The translations under genes and the position numbers were made by a program. From positions 1-29,067 of the forward strand of contig JBPCNZ010000146.1 of the NCBI GenBank assembly GCA_051000755.1: a stretch of DNA of 29,067 nucleotides, in the 5' to 3' direction. Position 1 is the stretch's first letter; every line of letters begins with the position of its first letter. The DNA is from JALZAH01 sp051000755. Lineage in GTDB: Bacteria; Actinomycetota; Acidimicrobiia; Acidimicrobiales; Palsa-688. Positions 1 to 7,904 of this stretch are shown here, piece after piece. The notes under the pieces are model-generated. The model had not been told where the DNA came from and made no database searches. It saw only the letters and a list, made by a program, of their open reading frames with translations.

Positions 1-591
1 GGGCCTCTGCCCTCGGTTCTGCCCGCGGAGCGAATGGTGCTAAACCGCCTTGGCCACCTCTCGTGCGTCCCCAGCCTCACCTGGCGCCACGGGGACGCGG
101 CGGGGGGGCGGCCCCGGGTCCGCGACACCCGCAAGACCACACCGGGGTTGCGGGCCCTGGAGAAGGCGGCGGTGCGGGCCGGGGGCGGCGTCAACCACCG
201 GGCGTCACTGTCGGAGGGGATCCTGGTCAAGGACAACCATCTGGCCGGCCTGACCATCCCCGAGGCCGTGACCCGCTCCAAGCAACGCTGGCCGGGCCAG
301 GCCTGCGAGGTCGAATGCGACACCCTCGAGCAGGTGGTGGCAGCGGTGGGGGCCGGCGCCGACATGGTGCTGGTCGACAACATGACCCCCGAGGAGGTGG
401 GCGCCGCCGTCGGCGCCGTCGGCGGCCGGGTGCCCGTCGAGGTGTCGGGCGGGGTCACCCTCGAGACCATCGGCGCGTACGCCGCGGCCGGCGCCGACCT
501 GGTCGCTGTCGGGGCCATCACCCACTCCGCTCCGGTGCTCGACATCGGTCTCGACCTGGAGGACTCCCCGTGCTCGTCGCCATCGACGTAG
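1..591 (+). CDS. nadC: Nicotinate-nucleotide pyrophosphorylase (carboxylating), 3' part
   Basis: The 5' end lies outside the window; the reading frame is open from base 1 to the TAG at 589-591. The enzyme (quinolinate phosphoribosyltransferase) converts quinolinate and PRPP into nicotinate mononucleotide, CO2 and pyrophosphate in cytoplasmic de novo NAD synthesis. The signature block DTRKTTPGLRALEKAAVRAG is followed by GGGVNHR, LVKDNHL, EVECDTLEQV, VLVDNM and EVSGGV, which carry the known basic and acidic active-site residues of the family. The last 22 bases overlap coaX, so the two cofactor genes are probably co-translated. The first 40 or so visible residues deviate from the family consensus more than the rest (SCVPSLT where SGVATLT is usual), which may reflect divergence or poor sequence at a contig end. 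Confidence 0.93.
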   Translation, partial: GPLPSVLPAERMVLNRLGHLSCVPSLTWRHGDAAGGRPRVRDTRKTTPGLRALEKAAVRAGGGVNHRASLSEGILVKDNHLAGLTIPEAVTRSKQRWPGQACEVECDTLEQVVAAVGAGADMVLVDNMTPEEVGAAVGAVGGRVPVEVSGGVTLETIGAYAAAGADLVAVGAITHSAPVLDIGLDLEDSPCSSPST

Positions 592-1358
592 GCAACACCC
601 AGACCGTCATCGGGGTGTTCGAACCCGACGCCGAAGACGGGACCCGGGGTGACTTGGCCTACCACTGGCGGGTCTCCACCGTCGCCGGGCGCACCGCCGA
701 CGAGGTGGCGCTGCTCCTTGACCAGCTCTTCGCCCTCGAGGGCCTCGACGCCAACGGGATCGTCACCGGCATCGCCGTGGCCTCGGTGGTTCCTCGCCTG
801 CGCACGGCGATCCGGGACATGGCCGAACGGTGGTACAAGGTCCCGACCATCATCGTCGAACCCGGCGTCCGCACGGGCATGCCCATCCTCTACGACAACC
901 CCAAGGAGGTCGGCGCCGACCGCATCGCTGACGCGGTGGCCGCCTTCGACAAGTTCGGGGGCCCGACCATCGTGGTCGACTTCGGGACCGCCACCACCTT
1001 CGAGGTCGTCTCCGCCCGAGGCGAGTACCTCGGCGGGGTCATCCTCCCCGGCATCGAGATCTCCCTCGAAGCCCTCTTCGCCCGGGCCGCCCTGCTGCCG
1101 CGGGTGGAGCTGGTGGAGCCGACCAGCGTGCTGGCCAAGAACACCGTCGAATCGGTCCAGGCCGGGGCCATCTACGGCTTCACCGCCCAGGTCGACGGGT
1201 TGTGCAAGCGTCTGGTAGACGAGATCGGCCCGGCAACCGTCGTCGCCACCGGCGGCCTGGCCAGCCTCATCGGGCCGGTGTCGGAGGCCATCGACCACCA
1301 CGAGCCGTGGCTCACCCTCCACGGCCTGCGGATCATCTTCGAGCGCAACCGGCGCTGA
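570..1358 (+). CDS. coaX: Type III pantothenate kinase
   Basis: Phosphorylates pantothenate to 4'-phosphopantothenate, the first step of CoA synthesis, in the cytoplasm. The 262-residue protein has the usual length. It begins with the phosphate-binding motif AIDVGNTQTVIG (about residues 4-15), followed by GADRIADAVAAF, VDFGTATTFEV and ATGGLA, all typical of the ASKHA-fold CoaX family rather than of CoaA. The GTG start at 570 is set by GGAGG at 558-562, seven bases upstream, and it places the first strand at the right distance. The gene overlaps the nadC end by 22 bases in another frame. In actinobacteria coaX commonly sits just upstream of lysS and clpC, as here. Confidence 0.95.
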   Translation: MLVAIDVGNTQTVIGVFEPDAEDGTRGDLAYHWRVSTVAGRTADEVALLLDQLFALEGLDANGIVTGIAVASVVPRLRTAIRDMAERWYKVPTIIVEPGVRTGMPILYDNPKEVGADRIADAVAAFDKFGGPTIVVDFGTATTFEVVSARGEYLGGVILPGIEISLEALFARAALLPRVELVEPTSVLAKNTVESVQAGAIYGFTAQVDGLCKRLVDEIGPATVVATGGLASLIGPVSEAIDHHEPWLTLHGLRIIFERNRR

Positions 1359-1399
1359 GCGCCACCCCGAAAGCGGGGCGGGCCCCCTGGGCCCAACAT

Positions 1400-1440
1400 G
1401 GCTGTGGATTCTTCCCGGAAACCGGGACGAATCCACAGCC
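1400..1440. terminator. Large extragenic hairpin after coaX
   Basis: Arms at 1400-1418 and 1422-1440 form a 19-bp stem with a single internal mismatch (1412 against 1428) and a three-base AAA loop. No T-run follows, so it is either a GC-rich actinobacterial-type terminator of nadC-coaX or a palindromic extragenic element. It lies 41 bases after the coaX stop and 64 bases before lysS. Confidence 0.6.
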
Positions 1441-1504
1441 AGGTTGACGATGGGGGGATCCGGTTGGACGGCCGCCCGCCGGTCGGCAAGCATCGACGGC
1501 TGCC

Positions 1505-2923
1505 ATGACCCCTGACCCCCCGCCGATCCCGTACCGGTTCGACCGCACGGCCACCGCCGCCGAGCTGATCGCCGACCACGCCGCCCTCGGCGCCGGCGAG
1601 GAGACAGGCCGGGTGGTCTCGGTCGCGGGCCGGCTCATGCTGCGCCGGGAGATGGGCAAGCTGGCCTTCGGTGAGCTGCGGGACTCGTCGGGGTCGATCC
1701 AGCTCTTCGCCGGGGCCAAGTGGACCGACCGTTTCGCCGAGTTCACGCGATTGTCACTCGGGGACTGGATCGGGGCCACCGGCGACGTGGTCCGGACCCG
1801 GACCGGCGAGCTGTCGGTCAAGCTCACCGACTGGGTGCTCCTGGCCGAGACCCGCCGCAGCTTCGGCGACAAGTGGCGGGGCATCGCCGACATCGACCTG
1901 CGCTACCGCCAGCGCTACGCCGACCTGTGGGCCAACGACGCGTCCCGGCGCACCCTCCTCCTGCGCAGCCGGATCGTCTCCGAGCTGCGCCGCTTCCTCG
2001 AGGATCGAGACTTCGTGGAGGTCGAGACCCCGGTCTTCCACCCGATCCCGGGCGGGGCTGCGGCCAAGCCGTTCGTCACCCACCACAACACCCTCGACCT
2101 GGACCTGTACCTGCGGATCGCCCCTGAGCTGTATCTCAAGCGGCTGGTCGTCGGCGGCTTCGAGAAGGTCTTCGAGCTGGCCCGGGTGTTCCGCAACGAG
2201 GGGCTGTCGCCCCGCCACAACCCCGAGTTCACCATGTTGGAGCTGTACCAGGCCTACGCCGACTACCACGACATCATGGCCCTGGTCGAGAACCTGGTGG
2301 CCCACCTGGCCCGAACCCTGTGCGGGACGACGCAGTTGAGCTATGGAGGCCGTTCCCTGGATCTCGAACCACCCTGGCGGCGTGCCCCCCTCACCGAGCT
2401 CATCGCCGAACACGCAGGGGTGAAGGTCGATATGGACACCCCGGTAGCCGAGCTGCGGGCCGTGCTCGCCGACCACGGTGCCGTCGCGAACGACGCCTGG
2501 GGCGCCGGCAAGCTCCTCGTGGAGATCTACGAGAAGACCGCCGAGTCGGAGCTGTGGGGCCCGGTGTTCGTCCTCGACTACCCCAAGGAGGTCTCCCCGC
2601 TCGCCCGGGCCCACCGCAGCCAGCCGGGCCTGGTCGAGCGCTTCGAGGGCATCGTCGCCGGCCGGGAGCTGTGCAACGCCTTCTCCGAGCTCACCGACCC
2701 CGATGAGCAACGGGCCCGCTTCGCCGCCCAGGTCGAGGCCCGGTCCGCCGGTGACGACGAGGCCATGGTGGTCGACGCCGACTACCTCCGGGCCCTGGAG
2801 TTCGGTCTGCCACCGACTGGGGGGCTCGGGATCGGCATCGACCGCCTGGTCATGCTCCTCGCCGATGCCGACGCCATCCGTGACGTCATCGCCTTCCCCA
2901 CCCTCCGGCCCGAACAGGCCTGA
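1505..2923 (+). CDS. lysS: Lysine--tRNA ligase, class II
   Basis: Charges tRNA-Lys with lysine using ATP. The 472-residue protein is slightly shorter than the usual 490-510. An N-terminal OB-fold anticodon-binding domain (about residues 35-140, with GRVVSVAGRLMLRR and FGELRDSSGSIQLF) is followed by the class II catalytic core. Motif 1 lies around residues 166-192, motif 2 has FRNEGLSPRHNPEFTMLE (about 228-245), and motif 3 has GGLGIGIDRLVMLL (about 439-452). YLRIAPELYLKRLVVGG is characteristic of LysS. The ATG start at 1505 has no strong Shine-Dalgarno. The gene ends 24 bases from the end of the convergent polyprenyl synthase gene, and its place between coaX and clpC matches other actinobacteria. 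Confidence 0.96.
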   Translation: MTPDPPPIPYRFDRTATAAELIADHAALGAGEETGRVVSVAGRLMLRREMGKLAFGELRDSSGSIQLFAGAKWTDRFAEFTRLSLGDWIGATGDVVRTRTGELSVKLTDWVLLAETRRSFGDKWRGIADIDLRYRQRYADLWANDASRRTLLLRSRIVSELRRFLEDRDFVEVETPVFHPIPGGAAAKPFVTHHNTLDLDLYLRIAPELYLKRLVVGGFEKVFELARVFRNEGLSPRHNPEFTMLELYQAYADYHDIMALVENLVAHLARTLCGTTQLSYGGRSLDLEPPWRRAPLTELIAEHAGVKVDMDTPVAELRAVLADHGAVANDAWGAGKLLVEIYEKTAESELWGPVFVLDYPKEVSPLARAHRSQPGLVERFEGIVAGRELCNAFSELTDPDEQRARFAAQVEARSAGDDEAMVVDADYLRALEFGLPPTGGLGIGIDRLVMLLADADAIRDVIAFPTLRPEQA

Positions 2924-2947
2924 GCCCCGCGCCGGGACCGACCGACC

Positions 2948-3934
2948 TCAGACCAGGTCGAGGTCGTCGATCAGCAGGTGCCCGGCGGCCGCCATGGTGT
3001 CGATGGCGTCGTCGCGGCCCCGGCCCCGCAGGGGCTGGAGGGCGACGGCGGCCCGGTCCGCCCACCGGCGGGCCTCGCCCACCGAGCTGGCGATGGCGTC
3101 GCTGCCGACGATCAGGTCCTTGGCCTTGTCCCGCGCCGGGGGGTCGAGCGGGGCGCCCAGCAGCGCCCTCAGCTCCCCGCCCACCTCGGGGATGGCCAGG
3201 GCCCGGATCACCGGCAACGTGTAGGTGCCCTCCACCATGTCGTGGCCGGCGGGCTTGCCCAGCTGGCTCTCGGTGCCCACCAGATCCAGGATGTCGTCCC
3301 ACACCTGGAAGGTCATGCCGAACGCCCGCCCGTAGTCGGTCAAGGCCAGGACATCCGCTCTGGCGGCCCCGCCGACCATGGCCCCCATCCGGGTGGCGCA
3401 GGCCGTGAGGGACGCCGTCTTGCCGCTGACGGCCCGGAAATAGGCCTCCTCGCTGCGACCGGTGTCGAAGCTGTACTCGAGCTGGGCCACCTCGCCGGCG
3501 CACAGGTCGACGATCGTGGAGGCCAGCAGGGCGGCGATGTCGGCGCCGAGGGCGGCGGCGATCTCCGACGCCCGGGCCATCAGCAGGTCTCCGACCAGGA
3601 CCGCCACCAGGTTGCCCCAGCGGGCGTTGACGCTGGCCACCCCCCGGCGCTGCTCGGCCTCGTCCATCACGTCGTCGTGGTACAGCGACCCCAGATGGAC
3701 CAACTCCACCGCGACCGCTCCTTCGACAACGTCGTCGTCGAGGGCGCCCCCGGCCGCCGCCGATGAGGCCAGGACCATCGCCGGGCGCACCCGCTTGCCA
3801 CCGGCCGCCGCCAGGTGGCCGGCCACCTGGGAGAGGAAGCGGTCCTCGGTGGTCACCGATCGCGTCAGGGCCGCCTCGACGCGGGCCAAGTGCTCGTCGA
3901 TGCGGGGCAGACCGAGCTGTTCGACGACGTTCAC
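2948..3934 (-). CDS. Polyprenyl diphosphate synthase, long-chain type
   Basis: Head-to-tail condensation of isopentenyl diphosphate onto an allylic diphosphate, most likely to make the side chain of menaquinone. The protein has the substrate-binding GGKRVRP, a first aspartate-rich motif DDVMD (about residues 87-91) inside ELVHLGSLYHDDVMDEAEQR, GKTASL, and a second aspartate-rich motif FQVWDDILD (about 213-217). The first motif lacks the two-residue insertion typical of bacterial farnesyl diphosphate synthases, which points to a hexa- to octaprenyl product; the exact chain length cannot be read. The start is uncertain: GTG at 3934 is chosen because it gives MNVVEQLGLPRIDE, but TTG at 3952 in the same frame would add six residues, and neither has a clear Shine-Dalgarno. 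It is convergent with lysS and divergent from clpC. Confidence 0.9.
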   Translation of the reverse strand: MNVVEQLGLPRIDEHLARVEAALTRSVTTEDRFLSQVAGHLAAAGGKRVRPAMVLASSAAAGGALDDDVVEGAVAVELVHLGSLYHDDVMDEAEQRRGVASVNARWGNLVAVLVGDLLMARASEIAAALGADIAALLASTIVDLCAGEVAQLEYSFDTGRSEEAYFRAVSGKTASLTACATRMGAMVGGAARADVLALTDYGRAFGMTFQVWDDILDLVGTESQLGKPAGHDMVEGTYTLPVIRALAIPEVGGELRALLGAPLDPPARDKAKDLIVGSDAIASSVGEARRWADRAAVALQPLRGRGRDDAIDTMAAAGHLLIDDLDLV

Positions 3935-4159
3935 TACGATCCGACGATACAAAGCATGGCGCCGCTAGGTCGATTCCGACCGTCCGGGCCGGCCTCGGGG
4001 TGGGCGCCGTGGAGCCGGCGCCTTATAACGGGGGACCGCTGGGTACACTGACGAACACCGAGGAGCCGGAGGTGAGAGACCGGGCGATCACAGTCGACCC
4101 ATGGTTCGATCGATCCCTTCCGTAGCTTCACCAGCCGCGTTGAGTAGGAGGCGGTCCCC

Positions 4160-6670
4160 TTGTTCGAACGTTTCACTGACCGAGCCCGAAGAGTCCTCGT
4201 CCTGGCCCAGGAAGAGGCACGTCTGCTCAACCACAACTTCATCGGCACCGAGCACATCCTCCTCGGCCTCATCCACGAGGGCGAGGGTGTGGCGGCCAAG
4301 GCCCTCGAGTCCCTCGGCGTCAGCCTCGAAGCGGTCCGGGAGAAGGTGGAGGAGACCATCGGCCCGGCCGGGTCGTCGACCACCGGATCCCCGCCGTTCA
4401 CCCCCCGGGCCAAGAAGGTCCTGGAGCTGTCGCTGCGCGAGGCCCTGCAGCTCGGCCACAACTACATCGGCACCGAGCACATGCTCCTCGGTCTCGTCCG
4501 CGAGGGTGAGGGCGTGGCCGCCCAGGTGCTGGTCAGCCTGGGCGCCGATCTGTCCAAGGTCCGCCAGCAGGTCATCCAGCTCCTCTCCGGGTACCAGTCC
4601 CAGGGGGGCAAGGAGGGCACCAGCTCCGGCAGCGGCACCGGCACCTCACCCGAGACCCCGACCGGTTCACCCGTGCTGGACCAGTTCGGGCGGAACCTGA
4701 CCCAGCAGGCCCGGGATCGCAAGCTGGACCCGGTGATCGGGCGCGAGCGCGAGATCGAGCGGGTCATGCAGGTCCTGTCCCGGCGGACCAAGAACAACCC
4801 GGTCCTGATCGGCGAGCCCGGCGTCGGCAAGACCGCCATCGTCGAGGGCCTGGCCCAGAAGATCGTCTCCCATGATGTCCCCGAGACCATCAAGGGCAAG
4901 CAGCTCTACACCCTCGACCTCGGCGCCCTGGTCGCCGGCTCCCGCTACCGCGGTGACTTCGAGGAGCGCCTCAAGAAGGTGCTCAAGGAGATCCGGACGC
5001 GGGGCGACATCATCCTGTTCATCGACGAGATCCACACCCTGGTGGGTGCGGGAGCCGCCGAGGGCGCCATCGACGCCGCCTCCATCCTCAAGCCCATGCT
5101 GGCCCGAGGGGAGCTGCAGACGATCGGGGCCACCACCCTCGACGAGTACCGCAAGCACCTGGAGAAGGACGCCGCCCTCGAGCGCCGCTTCCAGCCCATC
5201 AAGGTGGAGGAGCCGTCCCTGGCCCACACCATCGAGATCCTCAAGGGCCTCCGGGACCGCTACGAGTCCCATCACGGCGTGACCATCACCGACCAGGCCG
5301 TGGTCGCCGCGGCCAACCTGGCCGACCGCTACATCGCCGACCGGTACCTGCCGGACAAGGCCATCGACCTCATCGACGAGGCCGGCAGCCGCCTGCGCAT
5401 TCGGCGGATGGCCACCCCTCCCGACTACAAGGCCATCGAGGACGAGATCGCCACGGTCCGCAAGGACAAGGAACTGGCCATCGAGAAGCAGAACTTCGAG
5501 CAGGCCACCACCTTTCGCGGCAAGGAGGAGGAGCTCCTCCAGCGCAAGGCGGCCAAGGAGCAGGAATGGCGGGCCGAGGGCGTCGATCTCTTCGACGTCG
5601 TCGACGAGGAGGTCATCGCCGAGGTCCTGGCCAACTGGACCGGCATCCCGGTCTACAAGCTGACCGAGGAGGAGACAGCCAAGCTCCTGCGCATGGAAGA
5701 GGAGCTGCACAAGCGGGTCATCGGCCAGGAGGACGCCATCAAGGCGGTGTCCCAGGCCATCCGCCGCACCCGGGCCGGACTGAAGGACCCCAAGCGGCCC
5801 AGCGGTTCGTTCATCTTCCTCGGCCCCTCCGGGGTGGGCAAGACCGAGACGGCCAAGACCCTGGCCCAGTTCCTCTTCGGTGACGAGACCTCGCTGATCC
5901 AGCTCGACATGTCCGAGTACATGGAGAAGCACACCGTGAGCCGCCTGGTCGGGTCCCCTCCCGGCTACGTCGGCTACGAAGAGGGTGGCCAGCTCACCGA
6001 GGCCGTGCGGCGCAAGCCGTTCTCCGTGGTGCTCTTCGACGAGATCGAAAAGGCCCACCCCGACGTGTTCAACGCCCTCCTGCAGATCCTCGAGGACGGT
6101 CACCTGACCGACTCGCAGGGCCGTTCGGTGGACTTCAAGAACACCGTCATCATCATGACCTCCAACCTCGGGACCGCCGATCTCCGCAAGGCCACGGTCG
6201 GGTTCTCCAAGACCAACGAGGCCCTCACCTACGAGAAGATGAAGATCAAGGTCAACGATGCCCTCAAGGCCCACTTCCGGCCTGAGTTCCTCAACCGCAT
6301 CGACGACATCATCGTCTTCCACGAGCCGACCAAGGACGAGGTCACCGAGATCATCGACCTGATGATCCGTCGGGTGCGCGAGCAGCTCGAGAGCCAGGGC
6401 CTGGGCTTCGAGATGAGCCAGTCGGCCAAGTACCTGGTCGTCGAGCGCGGTTACGATCCCCAGCTCGGGGCTCGACCCCTGCGCCGGGCCCTCCAGCGCC
6501 TGGTGGAGGACCCGCTGTCGGAGAAGATCCTGTGGAAGGAGTTCCGGGCCGGCGAGACGACCATCGTCGACACCGAGGGCGACGGCGAGGAAGCGACCGT
6601 GGTCTTCCGCGCCGTCGAGGGCTTCGAGCCCCCGTCGGTCCAGTTGGCCGGCGCCGGCTCCAACGACTGA
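4160..6670 (+). CDS. clpC: ATP-dependent Clp protease ATP-binding subunit ClpC
   Basis: AAA+ unfoldase that feeds substrates to the ClpP protease in protein quality control. The 836 residues are close to the ~850 of mycobacterial ClpC1. Order: two Clp-N repeats (about 4-65 and 79-140), a Gly/Ser/Thr linker (about 150-172), NBD1 with Walker A GEPGVGKT (218-225) and Walker B ILFIDEIH, a UVR/middle region (about 425-460), and NBD2 with Walker A GPSGVGKT (555-562), VLFDEIEKAH and the D2-small domain. The start is TTG at 4160, eight bases after AGGAGG at 4146-4151, a strong site that offsets the weak start codon. A 225-base divergent leader separates it from the polyprenyl synthase gene; I see no certain ClgR operator in it. 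Confidence 0.97.
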   Translation: MFERFTDRARRVLVLAQEEARLLNHNFIGTEHILLGLIHEGEGVAAKALESLGVSLEAVREKVEETIGPAGSSTTGSPPFTPRAKKVLELSLREALQLGHNYIGTEHMLLGLVREGEGVAAQVLVSLGADLSKVRQQVIQLLSGYQSQGGKEGTSSGSGTGTSPETPTGSPVLDQFGRNLTQQARDRKLDPVIGREREIERVMQVLSRRTKNNPVLIGEPGVGKTAIVEGLAQKIVSHDVPETIKGKQLYTLDLGALVAGSRYRGDFEERLKKVLKEIRTRGDIILFIDEIHTLVGAGAAEGAIDAASILKPMLARGELQTIGATTLDEYRKHLEKDAALERRFQPIKVEEPSLAHTIEILKGLRDRYESHHGVTITDQAVVAAANLADRYIADRYLPDKAIDLIDEAGSRLRIRRMATPPDYKAIEDEIATVRKDKELAIEKQNFEQATTFRGKEEELLQRKAAKEQEWRAEGVDLFDVVDEEVIAEVLANWTGIPVYKLTEEETAKLLRMEEELHKRVIGQEDAIKAVSQAIRRTRAGLKDPKRPSGSFIFLGPSGVGKTETAKTLAQFLFGDETSLIQLDMSEYMEKHTVSRLVGSPPGYVGYEEGGQLTEAVRRKPFSVVLFDEIEKAHPDVFNALLQILEDGHLTDSQGRSVDFKNTVIIMTSNLGTADLRKATVGFSKTNEALTYEKMKIKVNDALKAHFRPEFLNRIDDIIVFHEPTKDEVTEIIDLMIRRVREQLESQGLGFEMSQSAKYLVVERGYDPQLGARPLRRALQRLVEDPLSEKILWKEFRAGETTIVDTEGDGEEATVVFRAVEGFEPPSVQLAGAGSND

Positions 6671-6684
6671 CCTTCCCGGCTCTT

Positions 6685-6712
6685 CGATCCCCCGGTTTCG
6701 GCCGGGGGATCG
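6685..6712 (+). terminator. Terminator-like hairpin after clpC
   Basis: Perfect 11-bp stem CGATCCCCCGG / CCGGGGGATCG (6685-6695 and 6702-6712) with a six-base loop TTTCGG, 14 bases after the clpC stop. There is no U-tract, as is common for terminators in high-GC actinobacteria. Confidence 0.7.
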
Positions 6713-6782
6713 GCGCGACGGTCTCGGGCCGGGCGGGCGGTGCTCATCCGCCTCCCTCCACCCGCGCCCTGTGAGAGGTTAG

Positions 6783-6981
6783 GTCCAGTTCACCTCCCGG
6801 GTCGGCTACAACCCGCCCCGGCACCGACCCGGTGACGCGGTCGTCGTCGAGTACGACCCCAACCGGTCGGACAAGCCCCCGCGTCGCCGGGTACGGGACC
6901 GTCGCCATACCCGCGTTCCTCTTCGGGTTCGGCATCCTCGTCCTGGGCGGGGCGGTGATCGCCTTCCTCGTCACCCACTGA
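6783..6981 (+). pseudogene. Remnant of a DUF3592-like membrane protein
   Basis: Read in two frames, this stretch gives the C-terminal part of a DUF3592-type protein. The first frame (6783 to about 6876) encodes QFTSRVGYNPPRHRPGD followed by VVVEYDPNR, matching the family pattern of a sequence ending in GD-x-V-x-V-x-YDP. After a C-run near 6875-6881 the reading moves to another frame, which gives AIPAFLFGFGILVLGGAVIA (a transmembrane helix) and stops at TGA 6979-6981. A TAG at 6780-6782 closes the first frame just upstream and there is no start codon, so the N-terminal half is gone. The family assignment rests on pattern memory only. Confidence 0.45.
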
Positions 6982-7023
6982 GCCGTTCCCGCCCTCCTGC
7001 CCGCCGGCACTAGCGTCGGCGAG

Positions 7024-7845
7024 GTGCGGAGGAAGGGGCGGGGGCCGGATCGCTGCCTCTCGACCAGGCGGCGGCCCACGGCTCCGGCCGGTCTGGCCGC
7101 TGTGGTCTTCGCCGTTCTGGCCGCAGGGTGTGGGGTGGACACCGGGGTGGACCTCGCCGTGCGGCCCAACGGAACGGGAACGGTAGGGGTCACCGTCACC
7201 CTCGACCGGGCCGCCCTGACCCAGGTCGGGAATCTGGCCCCCCAGCTGCAGACAGCCGATCTGGCCCAGGCGGGCTGGACCGTCGCCGGCCCCCGCCCCG
7301 GTCCTGACGGGTCGGAGATGGTGAGCGCCACCAAACCGTTCACCACCCCGTCGGAGGCCGGGGCCGACCTGGCCTCGGTGGCCGGCAGCGGTCCAGCGTC
7401 CACCCGACCGTTTCGGGTGGACGTGACCCGTCGGCACACCTTCTGGCACACGTCCCTGGCCGTCCGCGGGACCGTGGACCTGACCTGCGGGGTGGGCTGC
7501 TTCGGCGACGCCGGGCTGGGCAAGCAGACGGGTTCGAACGTGGGCGTGGACCCCGGATCGCTCAGCGCCCAGAGCGGGCAGAGTGCGGCCCAGGTCCTGA
7601 CGTTCTCGGTGGTCGTCCATCTGCCGGGGCAGATCCGGGCGGCTCCTCCAGGTTTGGTGAATGGCCACGCCGTCACCTGGAAGCCGGTGCTCGGCCAGAC
7701 CCTGGCGGTGGAGGCGTCGTCCCAGTCGGTGAACCGTGGCGCCGTCACGGTCGTGATCGCCGGCGCCGCGCTGGTGGTGATCCTGCTCGTCATGGTTGTG
7801 GTGCTCGTCGTGCGCCGGGGGCGGGAGCGGAGGCGGGAGCGCTAG
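7024..7845 (+). CDS. LppM-like lipoprotein with C-terminal membrane anchor
   Basis: Probable envelope lipoprotein of 273 residues. A basic N-terminus and hydrophobic stretch lead to the lipobox LAAGC (residues 32-36), so Cys36 would be the lipidated residue. The exported body is Thr/Val/Gly-rich (about 37-238) with the repeated pattern NGTGTVGVTVTLDR. One transmembrane helix follows (about 241-263), and the tail RRGRERRRER should remain in the cytoplasm. This layout matches LppM/DUF3153-type actinobacterial proteins; the molecular function is unknown. The GTG start at 7024 is the first in the open frame and fits the signal peptide. It lies 59 bases upstream of radA and may be transcribed with it. 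Confidence 0.7.
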   Translation: MRRKGRGPDRCLSTRRRPTAPAGLAAVVFAVLAAGCGVDTGVDLAVRPNGTGTVGVTVTLDRAALTQVGNLAPQLQTADLAQAGWTVAGPRPGPDGSEMVSATKPFTTPSEAGADLASVAGSGPASTRPFRVDVTRRHTFWHTSLAVRGTVDLTCGVGCFGDAGLGKQTGSNVGVDPGSLSAQSGQSAAQVLTFSVVVHLPGQIRAAPPGLVNGHAVTWKPVLGQTLAVEASSQSVNRGAVTVVIAGAALVVILLVMVVVLVVRRGRERRRER

Positions 7846-7904
7846 ATCGGGGGCGGGAGCCTGCCATCGCCGGCGCGGTCACAGGTCCCCCTTAGGGTGG
7901 GCCC

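Noticed and set aside
4021..4049. Possible clpC promoter (TTATAA or TACACT)
   Set aside because: TACACT at 4044-4049 could be a -10 element, but no -35 at proper spacing and no ClgR-like operator were found, so it is not annotated.
4667..6322. 551-codon open frame on the reverse strand opposite clpC
   Set aside because: It is the codon-position shadow of a strongly conserved clpC; the translation is Leu/Val/Asp/Gly-rich without domain signals, as expected in high-GC DNA.
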